DNA from: an uncultured Hungatella sp.
Lineage (GTDB): Bacteria; Bacillota; Clostridia; Lachnospirales; Lachnospiraceae
Direction of reading: 5' to 3'
DNA length: 18,764 nt
NCBI GenBank assembly: GCA_910588505.1
Contig: CAJUPQ010000070.1
Span: forward strand, 1-18,764
Made by a program: the position numbers and the translations under genes. The stretch's first letter is position 1, and every line of letters starts with the position of its first letter. Positions 7,000 to 14,172 of this stretch are shown here, piece after piece. Under the pieces are notes generated by a model. It did not search any database and was not told where the DNA came from. It saw only the letters and a list, made by a program, of their open reading frames with translations.

Positions 7000-7944
7000 A
7001 TGGATATCGTGCTGTTAGAGGGGCTGGGTGTTTCCGATCAGGTGCTGGAACGCCACAGCCGGAGACTGGAAGGCTTGGGACATGTTTTGACTGTTTATGA
7101 GAAAAACACCGACCCAAAGGTCCAGGAGGAAAGGTGCCGGGACGCGGATGTGGTCATGCTGGCCAACATGCCTTTGGCGCTGTCGGCGGTGGAGAAGGCA
7201 AAGAATCTGAAATTTATCGACGTGGCGTTTACAGGCGTGGACCATATTCCGATGGAGGAGGCCAAAAGACGGGGCATCGCCGTCAGTAATGCTTCCGGCT
7301 ATGCCACCCAGGCTGTGGCGGAATTGTGCATCAGTTTTATGATCCAGCTGCTGCGGAATGTGGAGGAGACCCAGAGGCAGTGCCGCGGCGGCGGCACAAA
7401 GGAGGGGCTGGTGGGAAGCCTTTTGTGGGGAAAGACTGTAGGTATCGTAGGCGCAGGGGCCATCGGAAGGCGGGTGGCCAGTTTGTGCAAAGGATTTGGG
7501 TGCAGGGTGGTGGCTTTTAACAGGAGCAAGGTCATGGACGAGGCCATTGACTGTCAGGTGTCTTTGGAGGAGCTGTTGTCCCAGGCGGACATTGTGTCGC
7601 TGCACTGTCCTTTGACGGAGGATACCAGGGGCCTCATTGGCTCCAGGGAGCTTGGGCTTATGAAAAGGAGCGCGGTCTTGATCAACACGGCGCGGGGCGG
7701 CGTTGTGGACAGCCGGGCATTGAGCGGCGCTTTGAGGAAGGGGGAGATTGCGGGGGCGGCCTGCGATGTTTTTGAGACGGAGCCGCCGCTGCCTCTGGAC
7801 CACCCGCTGCTTCACTGTCCCAATACCATAGTGACGCCTCACATCGCCTTTGCCTCTGTGGAGTCCATGGAGCAGAGGGCGGATATTGTGTTTGAGAATC
7901 TTTATGCGTGGCTGGAGGGGAAACAGATCCATAAGGTGGTTTAA
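7000..7944 (+). CDS. D-2-hydroxyacid dehydrogenase (NAD-dependent)
   Basis: This 314-residue protein has the standard two-domain layout. The NAD-binding motif TVGIVGAGAIGRRVA lies at residues 146-160 (GxGxxG at 151-156). The catalytic Arg is R232 in INTARGGVVD, the catalytic Glu lies in the FETEPP segment (258-263), and His281 is in TPHIAF. The family reduces 2-keto acids to D-2-hydroxyacids or the reverse (glycerate, lactate, phosphoglycerate and related dehydrogenases); the substrate is not clear. The length is normal and there is no C-terminal ACT domain, so it is not a full phosphoglycerate dehydrogenase. An AGAGGAGG ribosome binding site precedes the ATG, and the gene follows the MATE gene by 15 bases as the last gene of the operon. 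No terminator hairpin is obvious downstream. Confidence 0.93.
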   Translation: MDIVLLEGLGVSDQVLERHSRRLEGLGHVLTVYEKNTDPKVQEERCRDADVVMLANMPLALSAVEKAKNLKFIDVAFTGVDHIPMEEAKRRGIAVSNASGYATQAVAELCISFMIQLLRNVEETQRQCRGGGTKEGLVGSLLWGKTVGIVGAGAIGRRVASLCKGFGCRVVAFNRSKVMDEAIDCQVSLEELLSQADIVSLHCPLTEDTRGLIGSRELGLMKRSAVLINTARGGVVDSRALSGALRKGEIAGAACDVFETEPPLPLDHPLLHCPNTIVTPHIAFASVESMEQRADIVFENLYAWLEGKQIHKVV

Positions 7945-8023
7945 AAGAGAAATAGCCGTCTTTATGTTTCTATCTATTTTTATTGTTATCTGCTGCAACT
8001 GGATCACATCTATTTAGGAATGA

Positions 8024-8703
8024 ATTGCTGCTTCGTTGAGTGAGCAAAGGCGGATTTGGTCGCGGAGCCAGGGCGGGAAGCATGTTGTTTGAGTCCGCAA
8101 ATGCCATAAACATAATCCTTTCCTATGGTTGAAATATGGCGGCTAATATCGTTACTGACCAACACCATATTTTAATAACACGAGGAAAAACACCGGAAAA
8201 CACGGTCTTTTTATGATTTTCCGTATTTTATAAAGCAAGCCGCGGAGTATCCATGCGTGTATAGGAACATAAAATCTCGAATACCCGAATCCGCGGAAGA
8301 ACGGAATCTTAATAGTGCTTTCAATTGCAAGGCAACGCAAGGCAACAGATCCTATCGGGTTCACAACAACATTGTCTTAACTTTACTCAACAATATATTT
8401 GATGCCATAAAAAGAAGCTATTTTTCGCTGCGAAGTTGAGGCAGCGCCCCCTACCGGAACCACCTCAAGTGAGCAACCCCTGGCCAGCGAATTCTGGTTT
8501 TGCCAGGCAGAGGAGAGCTGTCCCGTCAGGGTGAATCTATGCCATGGAGATGAGACCAGGAAAACAGGAGGGCCTCACCCCGAGTGTTTTCCGCTTTAAG
8601 GGCTCATCGGAATGTTTGGCATATCTGAACCCGGACGGGACAGCTCTCCTCTGCCTGGCATTGCGCCAATCCCCGCCCTTTGCTCACTCAACAAAACAGC
8701 AAT
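8024..8703. repeat. Complex inverted-repeat region with TTGAGTGAGC ends
   Basis: The left end ATTGCTGCTTCGTTGAGTGA (8024-8043, continuing GCAAAGG) is the inverse of the right end (CCTTTGCTCACTCAA then CAAAACAGCAAT, ending at 8703) with few mismatches. A second left-type arm starts near 8467 (AAGTGAGCAA). The core TTGAGTGAGCAAAGGCGGAT and GTCGCGGAGCCAG (8036-8071) recurs at 16731-16767, and a 32-base core on the minus strand at 8618-8649 recurs on the plus strand at 16776-16807 with one mismatch. The region is therefore several nested arms of one repeat family. Its middle (8075-8460) holds no gene that I can support; a weak hairpin with a T-run (8186-8212) is present. It is either a MITE cluster or a structured non-coding RNA. 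Confidence 0.75.
8501..8660. repeat. 27-bp perfect inverted repeat inside the repeat region
   Basis: Positions 8501-8527 (TGCCAGGCAGAGGAGAGCTG then TCCCGTC) are an exact reverse complement of 8634-8660. They are separated by 106 bases whose inner flanks also pair imperfectly (GATGAG near 8549 with CTCATC near 8603). It could fold into a long RNA hairpin or a DNA cruciform. Confidence 0.8.
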
Positions 8704-8707
8704 ATGA

Positions 8708-8827
8708 CGAAATGAAAGCTCCGTTTTATTTGAACTAGAATCATTTAAGCGCTATGCTTATTGTCATAATCCAAACCTGATTTGTGATGGTTTAGAGCGT
8801 ATGCCTAAAGAGCATGGAGAAATATAG
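8708..8827 (+). pseudogene. C-terminal remnant of an unrecognised protein
   Basis: Directly after the right end of the repeat region, a frame with no start codon of its own runs for 39 codons from an in-frame TGA (8705) to TAG (8825). It reads SFKRYAYCHNPNLICDGLER, then MPKEHGEI. Base composition is AT-rich compared with the neighbours. It reads like the tail of a real protein rather than random sequence, but I cannot name the family. If it is coding, the repeat may have inserted into, or been joined to, its gene. Confidence 0.3.
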
Positions 8828-8838
8828 GCGGAAGGTAT

Positions 8839-8867
8839 TTGTGATCCGTCTTAAAATCCTTTATAAT
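8839..8867 (+). promoter_or_regulatory. Sigma-A-type promoter of the aldo/keto reductase
   Basis: TTGTGA (8839-8844) and a perfect TATAAT (8862-8867) are separated by 17 bases, 39 bases upstream of the ATG at 8907. Confidence 0.7.
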
Positions 8868-8906
8868 GGATAAAACGGGAACCGGGCAGGTGAAAAGGAG
8901 GATACT

Positions 8907-10025
8907 ATGAAAAAATTAGGGTTTGGACTTATGAGGCTGCCTCTTGTGGATAAGGCAGATCCGGCCGCGGTGGATGTGGAGCAGGTTAAGGAGATGGTGG
9001 ATCTGTTTCTTGAGAGAGGATTTACCTATTTTGATACGGCCTGGATGTACTGCGGATTCCACAGCGAGAATGTGACCAGGGAGGCCCTGGTGGACCGTTA
9101 CCCCAGAGAAGCGTTTACCCTGGCTACAAAGCTTCATTCAGGGTTTTTTAACAGCCTGGAGGACAGGGATAAGGTGTTTTTTGAGCAGATGGCCAAGACC
9201 GGGGCGGAATATTTTGACTATTATCTCCTTCATGGAATTTCCCAGAGCAGTTATGGAAAATATGAGGAGTTTGACTGCTTTGGCTGGCTGCGGGAGAAAA
9301 AGGAGCAGGGCCTTGTGAGACACATGGGATTTTCGTTCCATGACAACGCCCGGCTTTTGGACCGGATCTTGACAGAGCATCCGGATATGGAGTTTGTTCA
9401 GCTGCAGATCAATTATCTTGACTGGGAGAGTCCCTGGATCCAGTCACGCCAATGTTACGAGACGGCTAAAAAGCACGGGGTTCCGGTGATCGTTATGGAA
9501 CCGGTAAAGGGAGGCACCCTGGCCCAAATACCAAAAAAGGCAGAGGAGCTTTTTTTGGAGTATGCTCCGGGGATGTCGATCCCTTCCTGGGCGGTGCGGT
9601 TTGCGGCGTCCCTGGATAACGTGATGATGGTGCTTTCCGGAATGAGCAGCCTGGAACAATTAAAGGACAATACGGGGTACATGGAAGATTTCCGTCCTTT
9701 TGACGACCGGGAGTGGGAACTTGTGAGGAAGGCGGCGGATATGATCAATGAGGCCACGGCAGTACCCTGTACCGGCTGCGCTTACTGCGCCGATGGGTGT
9801 CCTGCCAAGATCGCTATCCCCCAGTATTTTTCTCTTTATAATGAGGATATGCGGGAGTCAAAGGACAAAGGATGGACTGCCAATGTGACCAATTACCAGC
9901 AGCTGACCCATAAGTTCGGAAAAGCCGGCGATTGTATCCAGTGCGGCCAGTGCGAGAGCATCTGTCCCCAGCATCTGCCGGTTATGGAGCATTTGAAGGC
10001 GGTTTCTGCTCATTATGATAAGTAG
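8907..10025 (+). CDS. Aldo/keto reductase with C-terminal 2x[4Fe-4S] ferredoxin-like tail
   Basis: This 372-residue protein has an N-terminal aldo/keto reductase TIM barrel with the catalytic tetrad D43, Y48, K75 and H109 (YFDTAWMY, ATKLH, YYLLHG). It has a C-terminal iron-sulphur domain with two CxxCxxCxxxCP motifs: C288-C291-C294-C298 and C343-C346-C349-C353. Such fused proteins are widespread in anaerobic Clostridia. They are thought to pass electrons between a carbonyl/alcohol substrate and ferredoxin-like clusters, but the substrate is unknown. Start: GGAGG seven bases upstream, and the barrel begins at once (KKLGFGLMRLP). It is monocistronic: its own promoter lies at 8839-8867 and a strong terminator at 10051-10087. 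A diverged homologue of the same design lies at 15540. Confidence 0.93.
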   Translation: MKKLGFGLMRLPLVDKADPAAVDVEQVKEMVDLFLERGFTYFDTAWMYCGFHSENVTREALVDRYPREAFTLATKLHSGFFNSLEDRDKVFFEQMAKTGAEYFDYYLLHGISQSSYGKYEEFDCFGWLREKKEQGLVRHMGFSFHDNARLLDRILTEHPDMEFVQLQINYLDWESPWIQSRQCYETAKKHGVPVIVMEPVKGGTLAQIPKKAEELFLEYAPGMSIPSWAVRFAASLDNVMMVLSGMSSLEQLKDNTGYMEDFRPFDDREWELVRKAADMINEATAVPCTGCAYCADGCPAKIAIPQYFSLYNEDMRESKDKGWTANVTNYQQLTHKFGKAGDCIQCGQCESICPQHLPVMEHLKAVSAHYDK

Positions 10026-10050
10026 GCGGCCGGTTCACGGCCAATAGATC

Positions 10051-10087
10051 AAACCTCTGCTAAAGCGTTGGCTTTGGCAGGGGTTTT
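10051..10087 (+). terminator. Rho-independent terminator of the aldo/keto reductase
   Basis: A long hairpin AAACCTCTGC-T-AAAGC / GCTTT-G-GCAGGGGTTT (one G-T wobble) with a GTTG loop is followed by a run of five T. It lies 25 bases after the stop codon. Confidence 0.9.
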
Positions 10088-10091
10088 TGTC

Positions 10092-10120
10092 TTGTGGCGC
10101 GGGAAAGACAGTGGTAAAAT
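10092..10120 (+). promoter_or_regulatory. Promoter of the HTH regulator
   Basis: TTGTGG (10092-10097) and TAAAAT (10115-10120) are separated by 17 bases. A TGG extension precedes the -10 box. The ATG of the regulator is 32 bases downstream. Confidence 0.6.
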
Positions 10121-10151
10121 AGCGGTAACGGGAAGAAAGGGGAGAAAATTT

Positions 10152-10466
10152 ATGTATCCGGTTGTGGATATGAGGGCCACTGGCGTTCGTCTGCGCCAGA
10201 TTATGGAAATAAGAGAAGTGACGGCTAAGGATATCCAGCGGTATCTGGGCCTGGCCTGCGTGCAGAGCGTGTATCGGTGGCTCGGGGGACACAGCCTGCC
10301 GTCCATGGACAATCTGTATGCGCTTTCGGAACTTTTTCAGATGCCTATGGACCAGATGATCGTGGGCAGCAGGCGGTTTGGGACAATAAGTTCCTACAGG
10401 GCATTTTGTGCCAGGATGGCTGCGTATGAGCGTAAGATACAAATCGAGAGAGACAGGGCGGCATAA
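10152..10466 (+). CDS. XRE-family helix-turn-helix regulator
   Basis: This 104-residue DNA-binding protein carries a Cro/C1-type HTH at about residues 9-70: RLRQIMEIREVTAKDIQRYL then GLACVQSVYRWLGGHSLPSM and DNLYALSELFQMPMDQMI. The recognition helix is around VQSVYRWLGG. The remaining 30 residues are basic and have no sensor domain. Start at ATG 10152: GGGGAG lies eight bases upstream and the promoter just before; the longer frame would run back into the terminator. It precedes the 999-residue gene by 70 bases in the same direction and is the obvious candidate regulator of that gene or of itself, an inference from position only. Confidence 0.85.
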   Translation: MYPVVDMRATGVRLRQIMEIREVTAKDIQRYLGLACVQSVYRWLGGHSLPSMDNLYALSELFQMPMDQMIVGSRRFGTISSYRAFCARMAAYERKIQIERDRAA

Positions 10467-10536
10467 AAAGGTGTGGCTGATCAGGAGCAAAGAGACTCCG
10501 GAAGTACATGAAAGACAAAGAGGAGGTAAAAGAAGT

Positions 10537-13536
10537 ATGGAAGTCAGTGGAAATGAGCCGGAAGCCAAGGGGGCTCTTTCTGGTTTTACAGCCCTTTTTG
10601 AAAACCAGAAGCAGGCGAAACAGGCAGATGCCTGGAGGCGTTTTTTTCTGTCGGAGGAATTTCTGGGGGAGCAGTTTTCGGAAAGCTTTGGCAAAGGGAT
10701 GTTTGCTTATCTTGCAGGGCCGGGGAGCAACGTCTGCCCCCCAAAAGATTTTCCTGCCGGGTTTTTGCAGGAGCTGGCCATTGCTTATGCCATCGGACCT
10801 GATTACGGTGAGGAAGCCGAACGAGAACTTCTTGCGGGGAGGGCATACGCGGCCAGAGTGTTTGACATTCCGGCAGAAGAGGGCAGCCTTTTTAGAAAGG
10901 CTGTTTCCAGGTTACGGCAGCCTGCCAATAAGGCGAGGTTTAACGCGTTTTCCGATTATATTGCCATCAGGGAGATGGAGGCGCGGGGGGAGGTGACGGA
11001 GGAGAACCGCAAGGCATGGGAGAGTATCCTGAAGATGTGCCAGGTTCATTACCTCTATGAGCGCAACGGAAAGCAGATGGGGAGCGGGGCTTATGAGAGC
11101 CGCAGCGAATGTGTGGTAAAGCTGTATGTGCAGTGGCTTAAGGATGGGGACGCGCCGCGGTGTGTGCTGACTTATTTTTACAAAAATCTGGCTTTCCGGG
11201 AGTTGGAGCGCAGCAGTACCAGGGGATTGTACGGCGGTTTGAAAGAGCAGGTGGTCAGACAGCTTCCTGACGTGGAGGAGATCGTGTTCGGGGAAGGCGG
11301 GAAAGAACAGGCCATCACAAAGCTTTACCGGGAAACTGCCCGGATCATCAATGATCATCAGACGAATTACGACCATCATATTTATGGGGAGACGGATGAG
11401 ATTCGGCAGCGGATCGGAAAACTTTTGGCTCAGCCCCAGTGGCAGGAGCTGAAAGGGGACCGGACGTTTTTTGACCGGCTGTTTTTTGTGGCGTCCCGGC
11501 TGGTGATGCCCAGATCTTTGGCAGAGTGGCTTCTTGGGTATCTGAGGGACGGGGAATTTCCGGAGCCTGGGAGGACGGAACTGGAACAGAAGATCCTGCG
11601 GACAATGGGTATCGAGAGGCTGTGCAAAGAGATTAATTACAGATATGATATGGAGTTTTTCCATGAAGATATGGATGCCGGAAAAGACAGCGGGGATTTC
11701 TGGCAGTATTTTCTTATGAGAGGATTTGGCTACCGCCATGTGCCGGTCCGGGGGCAGTGGGAGGAGGATTACATTTATGTGAAAGATGGAGAGTGTTATC
11801 TTCCTGCGTATGTGGATCTTATGTTTTCTCCTTCCAGAGTCTGGCAGAAAGCTTTCGTGGGATGGGATGAGGAGTCCCAGTCCATTGCCGTGCCGGTGAG
11901 CGGGGAGTGTTCCATGCCAGGGGGACGTAGACTTCGGGTGGAGTTTCATTATCACTACTGTTTGTATTTCGTGGACGGCAGGCAGGCGGTAAGGCCTGTG
12001 CTGGATTTTGGCGATCTGCGGGACTGCGAGGGACATCTGGAGGATCCGCGGGAATTCTTCTTTCTCCTGGCAGTGACCTCCATTACATGGAAAGACAGGC
12101 AGGAGGCCGTGGCTCTTATTGAGAAATGGCTTGGGCGTATACCGGCCCATCCCATAACGCGCCCGGTCATAGCCAGGCTTTTGGCGGCTGACAATGACCG
12201 GCTGCCCGGGGATGCGAGGGCCGTGTATTACGGAGAACAGGAGCGGTTTTGTTTTCGGGCGGTTGTAGGGGATGAGGGAATAAACGTTTTCCGACAGGTG
12301 GATTATGGGTGGCAGGATATTTTGTTCCGTCAGCCGGAGTTTGGCTGGGAAGAGGCAGAGCTGCCCCGGGCACTTGGAAGAAAGGCGAAAGGGGGCTTTG
12401 GGGATACCTGTGAGACGGGAGAGGAACCTGCTGACAGGGAAAACGGAAACGGCCGGACAGAAGATTTCTGGGAGGAGACTGCCGGAGCGATCCTTGAATG
12501 CCTTCGCCAGCCAAGGCCGGCGCGAAAGGACGCGCGGATGGTTGCGGGCATGGGCAGGGATGAGAAGATGGCGGCGGTCCTGGATGCTATGGGCTATGAT
12601 GAGAAGGGGGAGAGCTACTGTGTGCTGCGCTACGGGGATAAAAAGCACAGACGCCATGACCGGGTATTTTACGGCGCTAAGGCTCCTTTTGGATTTCCTA
12701 TAGAGGCCCAGTCTGCGGACTATGAGCGGTGGATGGAGTATCTTATGTCGGTTTCTGTCTCAAAGATCAAGGAGAGGAAGTGGCCGGTGGCCCGGTTTGG
12801 ATGGGGATTTAAATATTCCAACCAGTCGGATTTTCATCCGGTCTGCGTCTACCAGGGGGAAAGCGGCAGCTTTTATGCCTACGGAACCATTAAGATGCAC
12901 CGGGGGGACAGCATCGGGGCTGTTTTGGCAGAGCTTATGGAGGAGGAGTTTGAGGGCGTCACGGAGGTTGAAACATATGAAGGATGCCTTACGGTGTCCC
13001 GGTTTGACCACAGGCTGGAATACTGTTATGAGGAGAAAGACCGAATAAGGTCTCTTTACAGCGAGGAGGAGACGCTGGCGGACTGGTTTACGGTTTTTGG
13101 GAGGTTTGGGATCTGGATGGAATTTGCCCGGTGGATGGACGGGCTTTTGGGGGAGGAGCTGCCGGCGTGGGTGAATATGGTTGTGCTTAGCCTGGATATG
13201 GACAGAGGGGGAGCGGTGTGCCTGCGGGGGATTCACAGGGAAGATTGCCTGGAGGAGGATGAGTGGGAAGACGGCTGGCCGGAGGAAGATGAGGGGGACG
13301 CGAAGACCGAAAGTAGGATTTTGGATGGGAAAGAGGCCTTGGGACGGGAAGGCGGCCTCTGTGAGGATGAGGGGGAAGAGACAGAGGACGATGCGGAATA
13401 CTGTCCGGATACTGCCCTGTTTATCTGGAGGAGCGGGATAGAAGCTTTGAGGGAGGCGGCTGTGTGGTATGCTCAGAGCAGGCGGGAAATCTGGCTTATG
13501 AGAGGAAGGGAAGTGGAGATTGTGGTTTTGGATTGA
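10537..13536 (+). CDS. Large protein (999 residues) of unknown function
   Basis: I do not recognise this protein. The start at 10537 is set by a strong AGAGGAGG nine bases upstream; the longer frame would begin inside the regulator. Visible features: a helical N-terminal part (about 1-330) opening with WRRFFLSEEFLGEQFSESFG at 33-52; a mixed middle rich in Trp, Tyr and Phe with beta-type stretches (RLRVEFHYHYCLYFVDGRQA near 468-487); a hydrophilic linker near 612-646; a second aromatic-rich part (near 740-900); an acidic, low-complexity insert (904-957, e.g. LEEDEWEDGWPEEDEGDAK); and a final helix. There is no signal peptide and no clear membrane segment, so it is probably cytoplasmic. The N-terminus loosely recalls large 'J-domain-associated' proteins of Lachnospiraceae, but no HPD-type J domain is present. 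The whole frame is open and compositionally uniform, so coding is certain. Confidence 0.9.
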   Translation: MEVSGNEPEAKGALSGFTALFENQKQAKQADAWRRFFLSEEFLGEQFSESFGKGMFAYLAGPGSNVCPPKDFPAGFLQELAIAYAIGPDYGEEAERELLAGRAYAARVFDIPAEEGSLFRKAVSRLRQPANKARFNAFSDYIAIREMEARGEVTEENRKAWESILKMCQVHYLYERNGKQMGSGAYESRSECVVKLYVQWLKDGDAPRCVLTYFYKNLAFRELERSSTRGLYGGLKEQVVRQLPDVEEIVFGEGGKEQAITKLYRETARIINDHQTNYDHHIYGETDEIRQRIGKLLAQPQWQELKGDRTFFDRLFFVASRLVMPRSLAEWLLGYLRDGEFPEPGRTELEQKILRTMGIERLCKEINYRYDMEFFHEDMDAGKDSGDFWQYFLMRGFGYRHVPVRGQWEEDYIYVKDGECYLPAYVDLMFSPSRVWQKAFVGWDEESQSIAVPVSGECSMPGGRRLRVEFHYHYCLYFVDGRQAVRPVLDFGDLRDCEGHLEDPREFFFLLAVTSITWKDRQEAVALIEKWLGRIPAHPITRPVIARLLAADNDRLPGDARAVYYGEQERFCFRAVVGDEGINVFRQVDYGWQDILFRQPEFGWEEAELPRALGRKAKGGFGDTCETGEEPADRENGNGRTEDFWEETAGAILECLRQPRPARKDARMVAGMGRDEKMAAVLDAMGYDEKGESYCVLRYGDKKHRRHDRVFYGAKAPFGFPIEAQSADYERWMEYLMSVSVSKIKERKWPVARFGWGFKYSNQSDFHPVCVYQGESGSFYAYGTIKMHRGDSIGAVLAELMEEEFEGVTEVETYEGCLTVSRFDHRLEYCYEEKDRIRSLYSEEETLADWFTVFGRFGIWMEFARWMDGLLGEELPAWVNMVVLSLDMDRGGAVCLRGIHREDCLEEDEWEDGWPEEDEGDAKTESRILDGKEALGREGGLCEDEGEETEDDAEYCPDTALFIWRSGIEALREAAVWYAQSRREIWLMRGREVEIVVLD

Positions 13537-13550
13537 GGGATTGGGTTGGG

Positions 13551-13711
13551 TTATTTATTGCCATAGTGGCCTCTGCAGTGGGCGATGGAGAGTCGCCCGT
13601 TTCCATGTGGTAGAAGAGACGGTCTTTCTCGTTGACGCGGCGGCTGTATTGGCCTTGCAGGTTGCCGGAAAGGGGTTCGGCTTTCCGATCCCTTTCATAC
13701 AGCCGTTCCGC
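13551..13711 (-). pseudogene. YoeB/Txe-family toxin, C-terminal part with two frameshifts
   Basis: Read on the minus strand through three frames: ERNGCMKGIGK, then EPLSGNLQGQYSRRVNEKDR and LFYHMETG, then LSIAHCRGHYGNK and a stop at 13551. This is the order of the YoeB mRNA-interferase family (I-x-x-x-x-F-x-G-x-G-K-P-E-P-L-x-x-x-L-x-G-x-x-S-R-R-I-x-x-x-x-R-L-V-Y ... C-R-x-H-Y). One-base losses near 13680 (G-K-P-E-P-L would be restored by one G) and near 13592 break the frame. The N-terminal half is absent, its place taken by the start of another gene. No YefM-type antitoxin gene is seen nearby. YoeB cleaves mRNA at the ribosome; this copy should be inactive. Confidence 0.75.
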
Positions 13712-13777
13712 TCCATATCCTGCCGCCATGACAAGAAACAGCTGGACCATCTGGTTCAGGATTACACTTACATCCAT
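13709..13777 (-). pseudogene. Auxin-efflux-carrier (AEC) family transporter, N-terminal fragment
   Basis: ATG 13777 begins MDVSVILNQMVQLFLVMAAG and then YGA, matching the first membrane helix of AEC/malate-permease family proteins (usually about 310 residues). After residue 23 the sequence becomes the YoeB remnant in a different frame. A 16-base direct repeat TCCATATCCTGCCGCC lies at each end of the fragment (13712-13727 and 13773-13788). Only about 7 per cent of the gene is left. Confidence 0.55.
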
Positions 13778-13788
13778 ATCCTGCCGCC

Positions 13789-13893
13789 TTACTGCCCGGC
13801 CTGCTCCATCTCATAGGCCTGTCTGTCCATGACCCTGAAAAATGGATAGTAAATGGCAATGCTCATCACGAGGAGTACCACCTGCAAAAGGGC
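13789..13893 (-). pseudogene. PTS sugar transporter EIIC (cellobiose type), C-terminal fragment
   Basis: The frame reads ALLQVVLLVMSIAIYYPFFR, then VMDRQAYEMEQAGQ and a TAA at 13789. This is the typical end of lactose/cellobiose-family EIIC permeases: last membrane helix, Y-x-P-F-F-R/K, then an acidic tail. The frame has no start of its own and is joined out of frame to the RpiR fragment. EIIC is the membrane channel of the phosphotransferase system, so nearly the whole protein is lost. Confidence 0.65.
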
Positions 13894-13976
13894 CCCAGGG
13901 AGAGGATATGGTCGGCGACATTCTTTTCGCCTGGGGATAAGTGGGTCTGGCGCCGGAGTTTTTCTTCTAACAGCAT
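13866..13976 (-). pseudogene. RpiR/MurR-family transcriptional regulator, N-terminal fragment
   Basis: ATG 13976 with AGAAGGA upstream starts MLLEEKLRRQTHLSPGEKNV and then ADHILSLG. This is the usual opening of RpiR-family HTH regulators (L-S-x-x-E-x-x-V-A-x-Y-I-L), which control sugar and amino-sugar catabolic operons. After residue 28 the frame enters the EIIC fragment in the wrong phase and stops at 13866. The family is about 280 residues, so both the SIS domain and the recognition helix are missing. RpiR next to a PTS permease is a common arrangement, so both fragments are probably ends of one deleted sugar operon. Confidence 0.65.
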
Positions 13977-14011
13977 GGGGATTCCTTCTTTTGAACGGTT
14001 GTTTTGGGTAT

Positions 14012-14041
14012 AGTGTATCATATGGGGCGGGGGCGTTTCAA
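14012..14041 (-). promoter_or_regulatory. Candidate promoter of the lost rpiR-PTS operon
   Basis: On the minus strand TTGAAA (14036-14041) and TACACT (14012-14017) are separated by 18 bases, 35 bases upstream of the RpiR start. Confidence 0.4.
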
Positions 14042-14072
14042 GGTTAAAGTTTCAGCGGGAAGCGTAACGTGC

Positions 14073-14101
14073 TTGAATATGCCCGGCAAAAATGATATGA
14101 T
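14073..14101 (+). promoter_or_regulatory. Sigma-A-type promoter of the TIM-barrel gene
   Basis: TTGAAT (14073-14078) and TATGAT (14096-14101) are separated by 17 bases, 71 bases upstream of the ATG at 14173. Confidence 0.6.
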
Positions 14102-14172
14102 GAAAAACAAATTATAAAGCCGCAAAACGGTTATAGGGAGCGGCAGAAAACACAGGAGAGGGTGGTAATTAC

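Noticed and set aside
7015..8007. A 330-codon minus-strand frame opposite the D-2-hydroxyacid dehydrogenase
   Set aside because: The plus strand has all catalytic motifs of a known family. The antisense translation has no recognisable feature.
8257..8439. A 60-codon plus-strand frame inside the repeat region
   Set aside because: No ribosome binding site, no family likeness, and it lies between repeat arms.
8501..8660. CRISPR array
   Set aside because: The repeats are inverted and occur as one pair; no regular direct repeats with unique spacers are seen anywhere in the window.
10912..12657. A 581-codon open frame on the minus strand, antisense to the 999-residue gene
   Set aside because: It is rich in Pro, His and Leu, has no ribosome binding site and no domain pattern. 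It is a mirror of the codon use of the real gene on the plus strand.
13520..13816. A 98-codon plus-strand frame over the YoeB/AEC remnants
   Set aside because: No family likeness; the minus strand explains the sequence as gene remnants.
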